DNA from: Chloroflexota bacterium
Lineage (GTDB): Bacteria > Chloroflexota > Anaerolineae > Anaerolineales > Villigracilaceae
Assembly: GCA_026390015.1 (NCBI GenBank)
Contig: JAPLGS010000139.1
Location: 62,001-126,000 of the forward strand
Length of the DNA: 64,000 nucleotides
Direction: 5' to 3'
Part shown: positions 18,300 through 27,521 of the stretch, piece after piece
How the letters are laid out: every line of letters starts with the position of its first letter
How positions within the stretch are numbered: the stretch's first letter is position 1
Notes under the pieces: model-generated
Told to the model about the DNA's origin: nothing
The model's input: the letters and a program-made list of their open reading frames with translations, nothing else
Database searches by the model: none
Position numbers and translations under genes: made by a program

Positions 18300-19526
18300 T
18301 TACCCAAACATCTTCTTAACTTTATAGATGCCGTTTACGAGCAAGTCCACTTCATCCTTTGTATTATACATATAGAAGGAAGCGCGACTGGTGGCTTGGA
18401 TCCCAAATTTTTCATGCAAAGGCTGGGCGCAGTGATGGCCAGCTCTTACCGCAATTCCATCCCGATCCAAAATTTGCGCCACATCATGCGGATGGACTCC
18501 TTCAAGAGTAAAGGCCGCCACCCCGCCTTTTTTATCGGCTGATGGACCGAACAATTTCACACCTGGGATTTCCTCCAAGCGTTCGAGCGCATATTCTGTA
18601 ATTTCATGTTCATGCGCTGCAATGTTATCCATCCCGATTCCGCTCAAATAATCGACAGCCGCGCCGAAACCAATCGCTTCTGCGATGGCAGGCGTGCCCG
18701 CTTCGAATTTATGCGGTAATGTATTCGGGCGGAAGGAACGCAGTTTCACTTCTTTGATCATATCGCCGCCGCCTAAAAATGGAGGCATGGATTCGAGTAA
18801 AGCGGCTTTACCGTACAGTGCACCGATGCCTGTCGGGCCGCACATTTTGTGCGCAGAGAAGGCGTAAAAATCTGCGTCTAGGGACTGCACGTCCACGGCA
18901 AAATGCGGAACGGATTGCGCGCCATCCACCATGACAATTGCGCCTGCTTCATGCGCGAGGCGGATGATCTCGGAGGCGGGGTTGATCGTCCCTAAAACGT
19001 TGGACATGTGCGTAAACGAGACCAACTTCGGGCGGCGGGAAAGAAGCGTTTTATACATCTCAAGATCAAGCAAACCGTCTTCCGTCACAGGGATGAATTC
19101 CAACTCGATCCCGCGCTCCGCTTGAAGCATGTGCCACGGAACAAGATTGCTGTGATGTTCCATCTCGGTCAGGATAACAAGATCGCCCTGCTTTAAATTT
19201 GCGCGCGCCCAACTATACGCGACAAGATTTATAGACTCGGTTGTGTTGCGCGTGTAAATGATCTGGCGCGCCGAAGCCGCGTTGATGAACTTCGCGATCT
19301 TTTCACGCGCGCCTTCATACAGCGCAGTTGATTCTTCGGCAAGTGTATGCACACCCCGATGGATGTTCGCGTTGGAGCGGCGATAAAAATCATCCATCGC
19401 CGTTATCACTGACAAAGGTTTTTGTGATGTGGCGGTTGAATCCAAATATATAAGTCGCACACCCGCGCGGGTTTCGCGTTCAAGAATTGGGAAATCTTTT
19501 CGGATTTCAGATAGGTTTAGTTTCAT
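18300..19526 (-). CDS. sufS: Cysteine desulfurase SufS
   Basis: SufS takes sulfur from cysteine and passes it to SufU or SufBCD. The 408-aa class V aminotransferase-fold enzyme has the PLP lysine Lys227 in FSAHKMCGPTG, the His-rich EMEHHSN block, and the catalytic Cys in AGHHCAQP near residue 364. The start ATG at 19526 lies downstream of a 12-bp palindrome and a terminator-like hairpin, so expression may be partly uncoupled from the upstream sufCBD genes. Confidence 0.95.
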   Translation of the reverse strand: MKLNLSEIRKDFPILERETRAGVRLIYLDSTATSQKPLSVITAMDDFYRRSNANIHRGVHTLAEESTALYEGAREKIAKFINAASARQIIYTRNTTESINLVAYSWARANLKQGDLVILTEMEHHSNLVPWHMLQAERGIELEFIPVTEDGLLDLEMYKTLLSRRPKLVSFTHMSNVLGTINPASEIIRLAHEAGAIVMVDGAQSVPHFAVDVQSLDADFYAFSAHKMCGPTGIGALYGKAALLESMPPFLGGGDMIKEVKLRSFRPNTLPHKFEAGTPAIAEAIGFGAAVDYLSGIGMDNIAAHEHEITEYALERLEEIPGVKLFGPSADKKGGVAAFTLEGVHPHDVAQILDRDGIAVRAGHHCAQPLHEKFGIQATSRASFYMYNTKDEVDLLVNGIYKVKKMFG

Positions 19527-19538
19527 GGGTAAGTAAAA

Positions 19539-19550
19539 AAGTATATACTT
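19539..19550. promoter_or_regulatory. Perfect 12-bp palindrome just upstream of sufS
   Basis: AAGTATATACTT is fully self-complementary and ends 13 nt before the sufS ATG. It overlaps the T-run side of the adjacent hairpin. A repressor site is possible; no second copy was recognised. Confidence 0.35.
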
Positions 19551-19581
19551 AGGCAGGTGAACAAGTAAACCTGCCTAAGTA
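19546..19581 (-). terminator. Hairpin with T run between gene X and sufS (attenuator candidate)
   Basis: A 13-bp perfect stem (19546-19558 with 19569-19581, arm TACTTAGGCAGGT) with a 10-nt loop follows gene X on the minus strand. It is followed by TATACTTTTTTAC. It fits a partial intrinsic terminator that splits the suf operon into sufCBD-X and sufS-sufU-Rieske. Confidence 0.6.
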
Positions 19582-19592
19582 TTTAGGCATCC

Positions 19593-20195
19593 TTAATAAT
19601 CGGGGATAAAATCTTTTCTGACAACTTTCTTGCCGGGAACGGGACGAATATGTTCTGAGATCACCGGGAACCATAAAATACGATCAGGCACCATCCAACC
19701 GTCTGTGAGATACACATTTGATCGAAATTGTACTGCCACCAATTTGTTGTCAATCTGAACAACAATACCCTTCACCCACCCGCGGATGCGCTCTCGATTT
19801 TTTTCGTGATCACAAAATACTTCGACAGTATCACCAACATCAAATGCATGTTCAATCCCAGGTGCCTTCATAAAAGCAAATTGATTTACACGAGGCGTGC
19901 GTTTAATGGGGCGCCGTCTTTCTAGCAGTGGGCTTGCAACACGTTTTGCTGCCACCAAAGATTTCGCTGAAGTCTTAGGCAATTTGTTTTTTTCGACGAC
20001 TGAATTAATTGTTACCTCTGACTTGGCTGCAAGTTTGGGAAGATCCTTTGATTTCAGATTCTGCTTTGTTATGGATTTCTTCGGCGCCTCCATTTTCACA
20101 TTTGGTTTTGATGTTATCTTCTTTGAAACTTTTGCCCTCACCACCGACTTTGATTTGGTCTTCGAACTTGGCTTAACTTTAGATTTGACTGCCAT
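19593..20195 (-). CDS. Unknown protein with Lys-rich tail and small basic C-terminal domain, inside the suf operon
   Basis: I do not recognise a family. Residues 1-95 are low complexity and very rich in Lys, Ser, Ala and Val, like a histone-H1 or ribosomal tail. The C-terminal 80 or so residues form a compact region with VGDTVEVFCDHE, GWVKGIVVQIDNKLVAVQF and WMVPDRILWF, whose alternating pattern suggests a small beta-barrel (SH3/Tudor-like). Two Cys/His residues (CDHE) could bind metal. It lies between sufD and sufS on the same strand. A TATAAT at 20215-20220 (minus) and AGGATG ribosome site precede the ATG. Nucleic-acid binding is a guess from charge. Confidence 0.75.
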   Translation of the reverse strand: MAVKSKVKPSSKTKSKSVVRAKVSKKITSKPNVKMEAPKKSITKQNLKSKDLPKLAAKSEVTINSVVEKNKLPKTSAKSLVAAKRVASPLLERRRPIKRTPRVNQFAFMKAPGIEHAFDVGDTVEVFCDHEKNRERIRGWVKGIVVQIDNKLVAVQFRSNVYLTDGWMVPDRILWFPVISEHIRPVPGKKVVRKDFIPDY

Positions 20196-20277
20196 ATTTC
20201 ACATCCTGTCTTAAATTATAGAGACGCCCTCCGCCTCTTTCTTAACGATCAAATTGCTTCACACAAATCAGTTTTTT

Positions 20278-21609
20278 CTAACCTGACAATTTATCCTGTA
20301 TCGCCTGTTGAAATCTCTCACGCACCCCTTCAAACGGAATACGCTGCATAATGGGGTCGAAGAATCCTTCCACCACCAAACGTTCCGCATCCGCCTGTGG
20401 AATGCCGCGACTCTTTAAGTAAAACAACGGCTCTTTTTCCAACTTGCCAACTGTGGCACCATGCGTGCAACGAACATCATCCGCGAGAATTTCCAGCCCT
20501 GGGATCGAATCTGCCCGGGATTGGTCATCGAGAACAAGGTTGCGATTGGCTTGATAACCATCTGTCTTTTGCGCACCGGGCGCAACGTAGATCATACCCT
20601 GCCACACAGAGCGACTCTTACCCTTCAGCGCACCTTTAAACAACAGGTCGCTGGTGGTGTGCGGAGCGAGGTGATTCTGTTGAGTATCGTGATCAAGATG
20701 TTGGGTCCCATCTGTAAAATAGAAACCTGACATTCGTCCTTGTGCGCCTTCGCCAGCGAGATCAAGGTCTGAGAAATTCTTTGTAAGACGTGAACCCACC
20801 GCGCCAAAGATCCAATCCAAATTTCCGCCGCGCTCGACATGTGCGCGTTCGTGAGAGAAGTTCCACACGTGGCGTCCCCACGATTGTAACTCTACAAAGC
20901 GTAAACTGGCGTCTTTGCCAACGTGAATTTCCACAATACCCGCGTGCATGGCGTGACCCGTTTCGTTTGGAGAAGCGGCTTCATGCACATAAGTGACAGA
21001 AGCACCATCTTCCACATAAACGATCAAATGAGAGAAGTGAGCCAGATCAACACCGGGCCCCCACAATATGGAATGCAGCGGAGTTTCAACGATCACATTT
21101 TTTGGAACATATAATAGAACGCCATTGCCCGCAAGAGCGGATGCTAAAGCAGCAAATTTCCCATCTTCGGGTTTGACCACCTGACCGATAAGTCGATTCA
21201 GGAGCTCAGCATGTTCACGCTCGGCGGTGTGAATATCAGTGAAGACAACTCCTTTCGAGACCAGCGCAGGATCAAGTTCCACGCGCGAGCCGCCAGGCAG
21301 GAGTGTGATCTGTCCGCCGTGCTGTTCACCTGTCAACGGCCTGAGCAGGTTTTCTGGCACACGAGCTAGATCTTCAAACGCGCCGTCTTTTGGAATTTTG
21401 AAATCCGCTGCGGGTAAAAATCTTAAGTCGGTGCGGCGCCAGGCCTCATCAGTGGTGATGGGCATCGAGAATTTTATAAACGCGTCCCAGGCTCTGGCTC
21501 GGATGTCTTTCAGACCGCCGGCGGGGATGGATTCTGCGGTGAAGGAGAATTCCTTCGCGGCAGAATCACTTCGAGTTCGAGTAACAGATACTTTTGGTTT
21601 CTCTTGCAT
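20278..21609 (-). CDS. sufD: SufD, subunit of the SufBCD scaffold
   Basis: SufD pairs with SufB and SufC to assemble and deliver Fe-S clusters. The 443-aa protein has the right-handed beta-helix family features: VEDGASVTYVHEAAS, DHDTQQNHLAPHT, and the C-terminal DDVRCTHGATVG with the conserved His, then FYLKSRGIP. Length is normal. It follows sufB after a 108-nt gap that holds a palindromic repeat element. Confidence 0.93.
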   Translation of the reverse strand: MQEKPKVSVTRTRSDSAAKEFSFTAESIPAGGLKDIRARAWDAFIKFSMPITTDEAWRRTDLRFLPAADFKIPKDGAFEDLARVPENLLRPLTGEQHGGQITLLPGGSRVELDPALVSKGVVFTDIHTAEREHAELLNRLIGQVVKPEDGKFAALASALAGNGVLLYVPKNVIVETPLHSILWGPGVDLAHFSHLIVYVEDGASVTYVHEAASPNETGHAMHAGIVEIHVGKDASLRFVELQSWGRHVWNFSHERAHVERGGNLDWIFGAVGSRLTKNFSDLDLAGEGAQGRMSGFYFTDGTQHLDHDTQQNHLAPHTTSDLLFKGALKGKSRSVWQGMIYVAPGAQKTDGYQANRNLVLDDQSRADSIPGLEILADDVRCTHGATVGKLEKEPLFYLKSRGIPQADAERLVVEGFFDPIMQRIPFEGVRERFQQAIQDKLSG

Positions 21610-21628
21610 ATTTTTTTCTCTACACTAT

Positions 21629-21715
21629 GTCATTGTGAGGGCGCTTTTTGCCCGAAGCAATCCTCCACTTTGCAAAAGATTGCTTCGTCTGGAAGAGCAC
21701 TCTCCTCGCAATGAC
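21629..21715. repeat. Palindromic dispersed repeat (TCATTGYGAG...GCAATGA type) between sufB and sufD
   Basis: Outer arms GTCATTGTGAGG (21629-21640) and CCTCGCAATGAC (21704-21715) are complementary at 11 of 12 positions. Nested inside, GAAGCAATC (21654-21662) pairs perfectly with GATTGCTTC (21678-21686). The arrangement and sequence resemble the short REP/MITE-like elements scattered in Chloroflexota and other genomes. It fills most of the gap between sufB and sufD. Confidence 0.7.
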
Positions 21716-21717
21716 GA

Positions 21718-23145
21718 TTATCCGATTGAGCCTTCCATTTGCAATTGGATCAGGCGGTTCATTTCGACCGCGTATTCCATCGGCAATTCTTTGACGAGTG
21801 GTTCGATGAAACCAGAGACAACCATGCCCGTAGCTTCCTCTTCAGTCAGTCCGCGGGACATTAAATAAAAGAGCTGCTCTTCACCAACTTTGGAGACCGA
21901 AGCCTCGTGGCCGATGGTCACATCGTCTTCATCAATTTCGATAGTGGGGTAGGTATCAGAGCGGGATTTCGAATCAAGCAATAGCGCATCACAAACTACA
22001 TTGGATCTGACGCCTTTCGAGCCTTTATATACTTTGACCATGCCGCGATACGAAGCTCGGCCGCCGCCTTTACTGATGGACTTGGATGTGATCTTGCTGG
22101 TGGTGTTTGGAGCGAAATGCATCATCTTCGAACCTGCATCTTGAATTTGGCCCGGGCCTGCGAAGGCCATCGACAGCATTTCTCCGCGCGCGCCGGGTTC
22201 CATCAAATAGCAGGATGGATATTTCATAGTTAAGGCGCTGCCAAGATTTGCGTCAACCCATTCGTGAGAAGCATCGGCAAAAACTTTGGCACGTTGCGTG
22301 ACGAGGTTGAAAACATTCGTGGACCAGTTTTGAATGGTAGAGTAACGTGAGCGCGCACCCTTCTTAACGATGATCTCAATCACGCCAGAATGGAAAGAGT
22401 TGGTAGTGTATTGAGGCGCGGTACAGCCTTCAACGTAATGCACCGAAGCGCCCTCATCAACAATGATAAGTGTGCGCTCGAACTGACCAACATTGGCAGT
22501 ATTCAAACGAAAATAAGCCTGCAAAGGCAAATCCACTTTGACACCTTTGGGAACATACACGAACGATCCGCCTGACCAGACGGCAGAGTTGAGTGCGGCG
22601 AATTTATTATCTTCGATCGGGATGACAGTGCCGAAATATTCCTTGAACAGATCAGGGTATTGCTTGAGTCCATCTTCAATTGACAGGAAGATCACGCCTT
22701 GTTTTTCAAGATGTTCCAAAATGGAATGATAGACCATTTCGCTTTCATATTGTGCACCCACGCCCGCCAAAAATTTTTGCTCGGCTTCGGGGATGCCCAA
22801 TTTATTGAAAGTATTCTTGATATCATCGGGAACATTGTCCCATGATTTTTCACTTTTCTCAGTCGGCTTGACGTAGTAAAAAATATTATCCAGATCAAGG
22901 TTCGAAATGTCGGGCCCCCAATTTGGCATGGGGCGTGATAGATAATGCTCCAACGCCTTCAAGCGGAAGTCAAGCATCCATTGCGGTTCGTTTTTCATGC
23001 GCGAAATATTTTCCACAACGCTACGGCTCAACCCTCTTTCAGATTTGAAAACATAGTTATCGTCGCGATCATGAAAACCATATTTGTAATCACCAATTTC
23101 ATCGAGGATCTTGGTGTCTTCATCAAGTTTTTTATCTTCAGTCAT
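21718..23145 (-). CDS. sufB: SufB, core subunit of the Fe-S assembly scaffold
   Basis: SufB builds the nascent cluster in the SufBC2D complex. I chose the ATG at 23145 (475 aa, [10 protein letters not shown]), which has GGTGA upstream and gives the normal family length; the open frame extends 60 codons further but that part is unlike SufB. Family blocks are clear: [48 protein letters not shown] and [20 protein letters not shown]. It lies 76 nt after sufC. Confidence 0.94.
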   Translation of the reverse strand: MTEDKKLDEDTKILDEIGDYKYGFHDRDDNYVFKSERGLSRSVVENISRMKNEPQWMLDFRLKALEHYLSRPMPNWGPDISNLDLDNIFYYVKPTEKSEKSWDNVPDDIKNTFNKLGIPEAEQKFLAGVGAQYESEMVYHSILEHLEKQGVIFLSIEDGLKQYPDLFKEYFGTVIPIEDNKFAALNSAVWSGGSFVYVPKGVKVDLPLQAYFRLNTANVGQFERTLIIVDEGASVHYVEGCTAPQYTTNSFHSGVIEIIVKKGARSRYSTIQNWSTNVFNLVTQRAKVFADASHEWVDANLGSALTMKYPSCYLMEPGARGEMLSMAFAGPGQIQDAGSKMMHFAPNTTSKITSKSISKGGGRASYRGMVKVYKGSKGVRSNVVCDALLLDSKSRSDTYPTIEIDEDDVTIGHEASVSKVGEEQLFYLMSRGLTEEEATGMVVSGFIEPLVKELPMEYAVEMNRLIQLQMEGSIG

Positions 23146-23221
23146 TAGATTCACCATTTTTGATTTTGATGAAGAGCCGCATCCTGCCGACCCGTCACCT
23201 GCTGCTAACAATAAAGAGAGT

Positions 23222-23998
23222 CTAGGCCTCAGCCGTTTCCTCGTACTTCTCGCGCACCCAGTCATATCCCTGTTCTTCGAGATGCAGAGCAAGATCGGCG
23301 CCGCCTGATTCAACAATACGACCATCCAACATGATGTGGACGAAATTCGGTTTGATGTAATTCAACAGACGCTGATAATGCGTGATGACCAGCACTCCGA
23401 GATCAGGTCCAGAAAGAGCGTTGACTCCCTCCGAAACAATTCTGAGCGCGTCAATATCCAGGCCTGAATCGGTTTCATCTAAAATAGCCATTTCGGGCTT
23501 GAGAGCGGCCATCTGCAAAATCTCGGCACGCTTCTTCTCGCCGCCAGAGAAACCGTCATTGAGATAACGACCAGCGAAAGCGTGATCCATTTTGAGCATT
23601 TCCATTTTTTCCTTGAGCATTTTGCGGAACTCAAGAATGGGCATACCTTTGTCTTCAGGATTTACAGCCCGACGACGGGCATTCAGCGCTGTACGCAGGA
23701 AGTTCGCCACGGTCACACCAGGAATTGCGACCGGGTACTGAAAAGCCAAAAAGATGCCAGCGCGCGACCGCTCATCTGGTTCGAGTTCAAGAACATTTTG
23801 ATCTTTGAAAATGATCTCGCCTTCAGTTACTGTATAATTGGGATGCCCCATAAGGGTATAAGCTAGCGTAGACTTCCCAGTTCCGTTTGGCCCCATGATG
23901 GCATGGATTTCGCCCTGATTGATGGTCAATGAGAGTCCCTTGAGAATTTCTTTATCTTCGATGCTAACGTGCAGGTTTTTTATTTCAAGTTGCGACAT
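23222..23998 (-). CDS. sufC: SufC, ABC-type ATPase of the SufBCD complex
   Basis: SufC hydrolyses ATP to drive cluster assembly on SufB-SufD. The 258-aa protein has Walker [10 protein letters not shown] (residues 36-44), Q-loop [15 protein letters not shown] signature [11 protein letters not shown] and Walker [12 protein letters not shown]. It is the first gene of the leftward operon and is served by a consensus promoter at 24076-24104. A small hairpin (ACCGC-TTA-GCGGT, 24022-24034) lies in the leader. Confidence 0.95.
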   Translation of the reverse strand: MSQLEIKNLHVSIEDKEILKGLSLTINQGEIHAIMGPNGTGKSTLAYTLMGHPNYTVTEGEIIFKDQNVLELEPDERSRAGIFLAFQYPVAIPGVTVANFLRTALNARRRAVNPEDKGMPILEFRKMLKEKMEMLKMDHAFAGRYLNDGFSGGEKKRAEILQMAALKPEMAILDETDSGLDIDALRIVSEGVNALSGPDLGVLVITHYQRLLNYIKPNFVHIMLDGRIVESGGADLALHLEEQGYDWVREKYEETAEA

Positions 23999-24075
23999 AC
24001 CTAGTTTGCTCCTAAGAATTCACCGCTTAGCGGTACTTTGTAAGCCATTACTGGCGTTTTTATCACTTGAAGAGC

Positions 24076-24104
24076 ATTATAGCAGAATTAGGCTAATATG
24101 TCAA
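24076..24104 (-). promoter_or_regulatory. Sigma-70-type promoter of the suf operon
   Basis: On the minus strand, TTGACA (24099-24104) and TATAAT (24076-24081) are both perfect consensus with a 17-nt spacer. The -35 box overlaps the left end of the 30-bp element at 24101-24130, so a protein bound there would block the polymerase. Confidence 0.85.
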
Positions 24105-24130
24105 TATTTATGATATTTTTCTAGTATATT
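24101..24130. promoter_or_regulatory. 30-bp repeat element, copy A (candidate SufR operator at sufC)
   Basis: This stretch is identical at 29 of 30 positions, in the same orientation, to 27492-27521 upstream of sufR. It is built as TCAATAT-N4-GATA-N2-TTTC-N4-ATATT, a dyad with one arm slightly decayed in this copy. It overlaps the sufC -35 box. A shared SufR or Fe-S-responsive operator is the natural reading. Confidence 0.75.
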
Positions 24131-24250
24131 CGAACACACCGCCTCAAAATTGGGATTTGCTTCACTTTCGCAATAGAATAATACCGCAAATATAATAAAC
24201 TTAGGTTACATTTGGAAGAAATATACGGAAGCTTTTTACAAGGTGAATTA

Positions 24251-27200
24251 ATGAAAATGCCCTCATTCAAGCTCAGAATCATTTATTGGCTTGCCATCGT
24301 ATCATTATGGAGCGTAGGCGCCATTCTCCCTGCACAGACCATTGATACAGAGTCCACCGCATATAGCGATTCTGCTTTTCAAACGGGCAATATCGTATTT
24401 GCGGTTATTGGTGATTTCGGGGAAGCAGGCCAACCAGAGGCAGATGTTGCAAATCTCGTAAAGGCCTGGAACCCCAGTTTTATTATTACCGTCGGTGACA
24501 ACAACTATCCAAACGGCGCAGTTAGTTCAATTGACGAAAACATCGGTCAATATTATCACCAGTATATTTTCAAATACAATGGTAAATATGGAGACGGTTC
24601 GGCAGTTAATCAGTTTTTTCCAGCGCTTGGCAACCACGACTGGGACCAAAACAACGGCAGGCAGCAGGAACTCTACTTTACCCTGCCCGGCAATGAAAGA
24701 TATTACGATTTTATTCAGGGATCTGCTCATTTCTTTGTACTTAACAGTAACGTAACCGAGCCGGAGGGGGCTGATGTTAATTCAAAACAAGCGAAATGGC
24801 TGAAAAAGGCACTTGCAGCGTCAACGTCAAAATTTGATATTGTCATTTTGCATCACCCGCCCTATTCTTCTGGAAGACATGGCTCCACCACGAGGATGCA
24901 ATGGCCTTACAAATCCTGGGGAGCAGACGCGGTTTTGAGCGGCCATGATCACCTTTACGAGAGAATCCTTGTTGACGGATTACCCTACTTTGTAAATGGG
25001 ATCGGCGGAGCAGAAAGTTTATATAGATTCGAAAATGTAATCCCTGAAAGCAAATTCCGCTACAACCTGGATTATGGCGCAATGCGCGTGGAAGCTAATA
25101 ATCAGACGATGAAATTTCAATTATTTTCACGGGCAGGCGTTCTTGTTGATGAATATACGATCGGGAACGTCCCACCAGTTGTTACTTCGATTCTACGAGC
25201 AAGCCCTAACCCGACAAATTCTTCAAGCGTGGATTTTACCGTCACTTTTTCAGATGCAGTTTCAGGCGTGGATGTTTCCGACTTTAGCCTCGCGACAACT
25301 TCCCCAACTGACGCGTCCATCCTTGGAATTAGCGGATCTGGAATTCAATATACCGTCTCGGTAAATTCCGGATCCAGTGATAACACTCTCCGCCTCGACT
25401 TGATAGACAACGACAGCATCCTAAACAGCACCGGCGTTCAATTAGGTGCCACAGGAAATGGGAATGGCAATTTCATCAATGGTGAAATTTACAACATAGA
25501 CAAAACACCGCCGAGGGTTAGTTCCATCACCCGCGTGGGCGTCAGCCCAACCAACGCTTCAAGCCTGGACTTTTCGATCACTTTCTCAGAAGCAGTTTCA
25601 GGCGTCGACGCTTCCGACTTCAACCTCATCTCGACAAAAAACAGCGGTGCATCCATAAGCGGAATCAAAGGCGCGGGAACAACGTATATAGCAACCGTAT
25701 TTACCGGCACTGGCGAAGACACACTCCGCCTTGATTTTATTGACGATGACACTACAACCGACTTTGTAGGCAACAAAATAGGCGGTGTAGGTACGGGAAA
25801 CGGGAACTTCGCCGGTAATGAAACCTATAGTGTAGATAGAATTTCTCCCAAAGTGACATCCATCGTGCGGGCAAATTCCAGCCCAACCAATGCCTCAAAC
25901 GTGGATTTCATTGTCACATTCTCTGAGCCAATAACAGGGCTGGATACTTTCGCCCTTAATTTGTTTTCAACAAACAAGAACGGAGCCAGTAAATCTTCCA
26001 TCAGCAGCGTGAACGGGGTAGGCAATGTTTACAGCGTTACCGTAAACACAGACCTGAATGATGACACGATCCGCCTTGACTTAATCGACAACGACAGCAT
26101 CACCGACCTTATTGGAAATGCCTTGGGAGGAAGCGGCGAGGGAAATGGGAATTTTTATGATGGCGAGATCTACATAATGGATAAGTCTGTTCCATACGTG
26201 ACCTCAATCATTCGCGCCAGCTCCAACCCATCCAACTTAGCCAGCGTGAACTTCATCGTCACACTTTCTGAATCAGTGACAGGCGTGGATTTATCTGATT
26301 TCATTTTGTACACAACCAATATCAGTGGCGCTTCGATAACAAGCGTCAATAGCTTTGATCCATTTTATATTGTCGCTGTCAACACCGGCAGCGGCGATGG
26401 CGCGCTGCGCCTTGATCTTATTGACGACGACAGCATCACCAACGGCAGCAATCTTGGTGGGGTTGGCTTAGGAAATGGAACCTTTAACAATGGAGAAATT
26501 TATACGATCGACAAGACAGCGCCTATCGTGACTTCGATCATTCGAGCCAGCGCCAATCCAGCCAACTCAACCAGCGTAGATTTTATTGTTACTTTCTCAG
26601 AATCCGTTACAGGTGTGGATGTGGGGGATTTCAAATTAAACACCGAAAATATCAACAGAGCATCAGTTATCAGCCTGAATAGTCTCGACCCGTTCTTTGT
26701 CGTCACTGTGAACACCGGCATCGGGACCGGCAACCTTCGCCTTGATCAAATTGACGATGACAGCATTGCAGATAGCGCGAATAACAAATTAGGCGGCCTT
26801 GGCGCTGACAACGGGACGTTCAATACAGGCGAGGCTTTCAACGTCTCAAAAAGTTCCATTAATTTCCCTCCGCCTTCCAACCAAGAGCCTCGAAAAAACC
26901 TACTAACCAATAATTCAAACACATCCTTCGCATGGTCACGTGTTCGAGGCGGACTGGCTTACGAAATCATAATCGCAGCCGATATGAATTTCAACAATCT
27001 CATACTGAGTCGGACAGTGGACGGGACATCTTATACAGGAACCTCTTTACTCACCGATGGAACCTATTACTGGCATGTACGCGCTTATAATGAAAATTTT
27101 CAACCAGGCAAATTCAGCGCGACCTATTCTTTCACAATCGATACCATTGCACCGGCAACGCCAATTCCCACCAGCCCGCTAAATAAGGCATCAACAACCA

Positions 27201-27427
27201 GAAGACCCACATTAAAGTGGTCACCAGTTAATGAGGCGATAAATTATCAAATTGAAGTTGACAACAATTCCGACTTCTCGAGTCCAGAATTCAGATCTAC
27301 AAAACGGGCTGCATCCATTCGAACCTCCAACCTACCCAAAGGAGTTTGTTTCTGGCGAGTACGAACAAAAGACGCAGCAGGAAATTGGAGCAACTGGTCT
27401 GAGAGCCAATTAATAAATATCCAGTAA
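24251..27427 (+). CDS. Secreted metallophosphoesterase with five Ig-like repeats
   Basis: The 1058-aa protein begins with a signal peptide (basic MKMPSFKLR, then a hydrophobic run). A calcineurin-like phosphoesterase domain follows to about residue 300, with GDFGEAG, GDNNYP, GNHDWD, HHPPYSSGRHG and GHDHLYER motifs that bind two metals. Then come five repeats of roughly 110 residues, each with a VVTSI-RAS-NP start, a VDF-VTFSE-VTGVD core and a Leu-Arg-Leu-Asp block; they resemble bacterial Ig-like adhesion modules. The end has fibronectin-like segments. I chose ATG 24251 because AAGGTG precedes it; an upstream in-frame TTG at 24212 is less likely. The gene sits between the two 30-bp elements and splits the suf region. 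Confidence 0.88.
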   Translation: MKMPSFKLRIIYWLAIVSLWSVGAILPAQTIDTESTAYSDSAFQTGNIVFAVIGDFGEAGQPEADVANLVKAWNPSFIITVGDNNYPNGAVSSIDENIGQYYHQYIFKYNGKYGDGSAVNQFFPALGNHDWDQNNGRQQELYFTLPGNERYYDFIQGSAHFFVLNSNVTEPEGADVNSKQAKWLKKALAASTSKFDIVILHHPPYSSGRHGSTTRMQWPYKSWGADAVLSGHDHLYERILVDGLPYFVNGIGGAESLYRFENVIPESKFRYNLDYGAMRVEANNQTMKFQLFSRAGVLVDEYTIGNVPPVVTSILRASPNPTNSSSVDFTVTFSDAVSGVDVSDFSLATTSPTDASILGISGSGIQYTVSVNSGSSDNTLRLDLIDNDSILNSTGVQLGATGNGNGNFINGEIYNIDKTPPRVSSITRVGVSPTNASSLDFSITFSEAVSGVDASDFNLISTKNSGASISGIKGAGTTYIATVFTGTGEDTLRLDFIDDDTTTDFVGNKIGGVGTGNGNFAGNETYSVDRISPKVTSIVRANSSPTNASNVDFIVTFSEPITGLDTFALNLFSTNKNGASKSSISSVNGVGNVYSVTVNTDLNDDTIRLDLIDNDSITDLIGNALGGSGEGNGNFYDGEIYIMDKSVPYVTSIIRASSNPSNLASVNFIVTLSESVTGVDLSDFILYTTNISGASITSVNSFDPFYIVAVNTGSGDGALRLDLIDDDSITNGSNLGGVGLGNGTFNNGEIYTIDKTAPIVTSIIRASANPANSTSVDFIVTFSESVTGVDVGDFKLNTENINRASVISLNSLDPFFVVTVNTGIGTGNLRLDQIDDDSIADSANNKLGGLGADNGTFNTGEAFNVSKSSINFPPPSNQEPRKNLLTNNSNTSFAWSRVRGGLAYEIIIAADMNFNNLILSRTVDGTSYTGTSLLTDGTYYWHVRAYNENFQPGKFSATYSFTIDTIAPATPIPTSPLNKASTTRRPTLKWSPVNEAINYQIEVDNNSDFSSPEFRSTKRAASIRTSNLPKGVCFWRVRTKDAAGNWSNWSESQLINIQ

Positions 27428-27491
27428 GACCCATAAACATCTACAATATCCATAAATAATAAGAATAATATCGCTTCATTTGTCTCCGCGC

Positions 27492-27521
27492 TCAATATTT
27501 ATGATATTTATCTAGTATATT
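27492..27521. promoter_or_regulatory. 30-bp repeat element, copy B (candidate SufR operator at sufR)
   Basis: Same sequence and orientation as 24101-24130 with one difference. With its right flank this copy forms a longer dyad: TCAATAT-N4-GATA-TT-TATC-N4-ATATTGA, centred at 27507/27508, with perfect 7-bp outer and 4-bp inner arms. It overlaps the sufR -35 box, fitting autoregulation. Confidence 0.75.

Noticed and set aside
20278-23145. Long opposite-strand open frames over sufD and sufB
   Set aside because: They are shadows of well-supported SUF genes with no family match or ribosome sites.
23146-23325. 60-codon N-terminal extension of SufB
   Set aside because: It overlaps the sufC end and contains no SufB-like sequence; the ATG at 23145 gives the usual length with a ribosome site.
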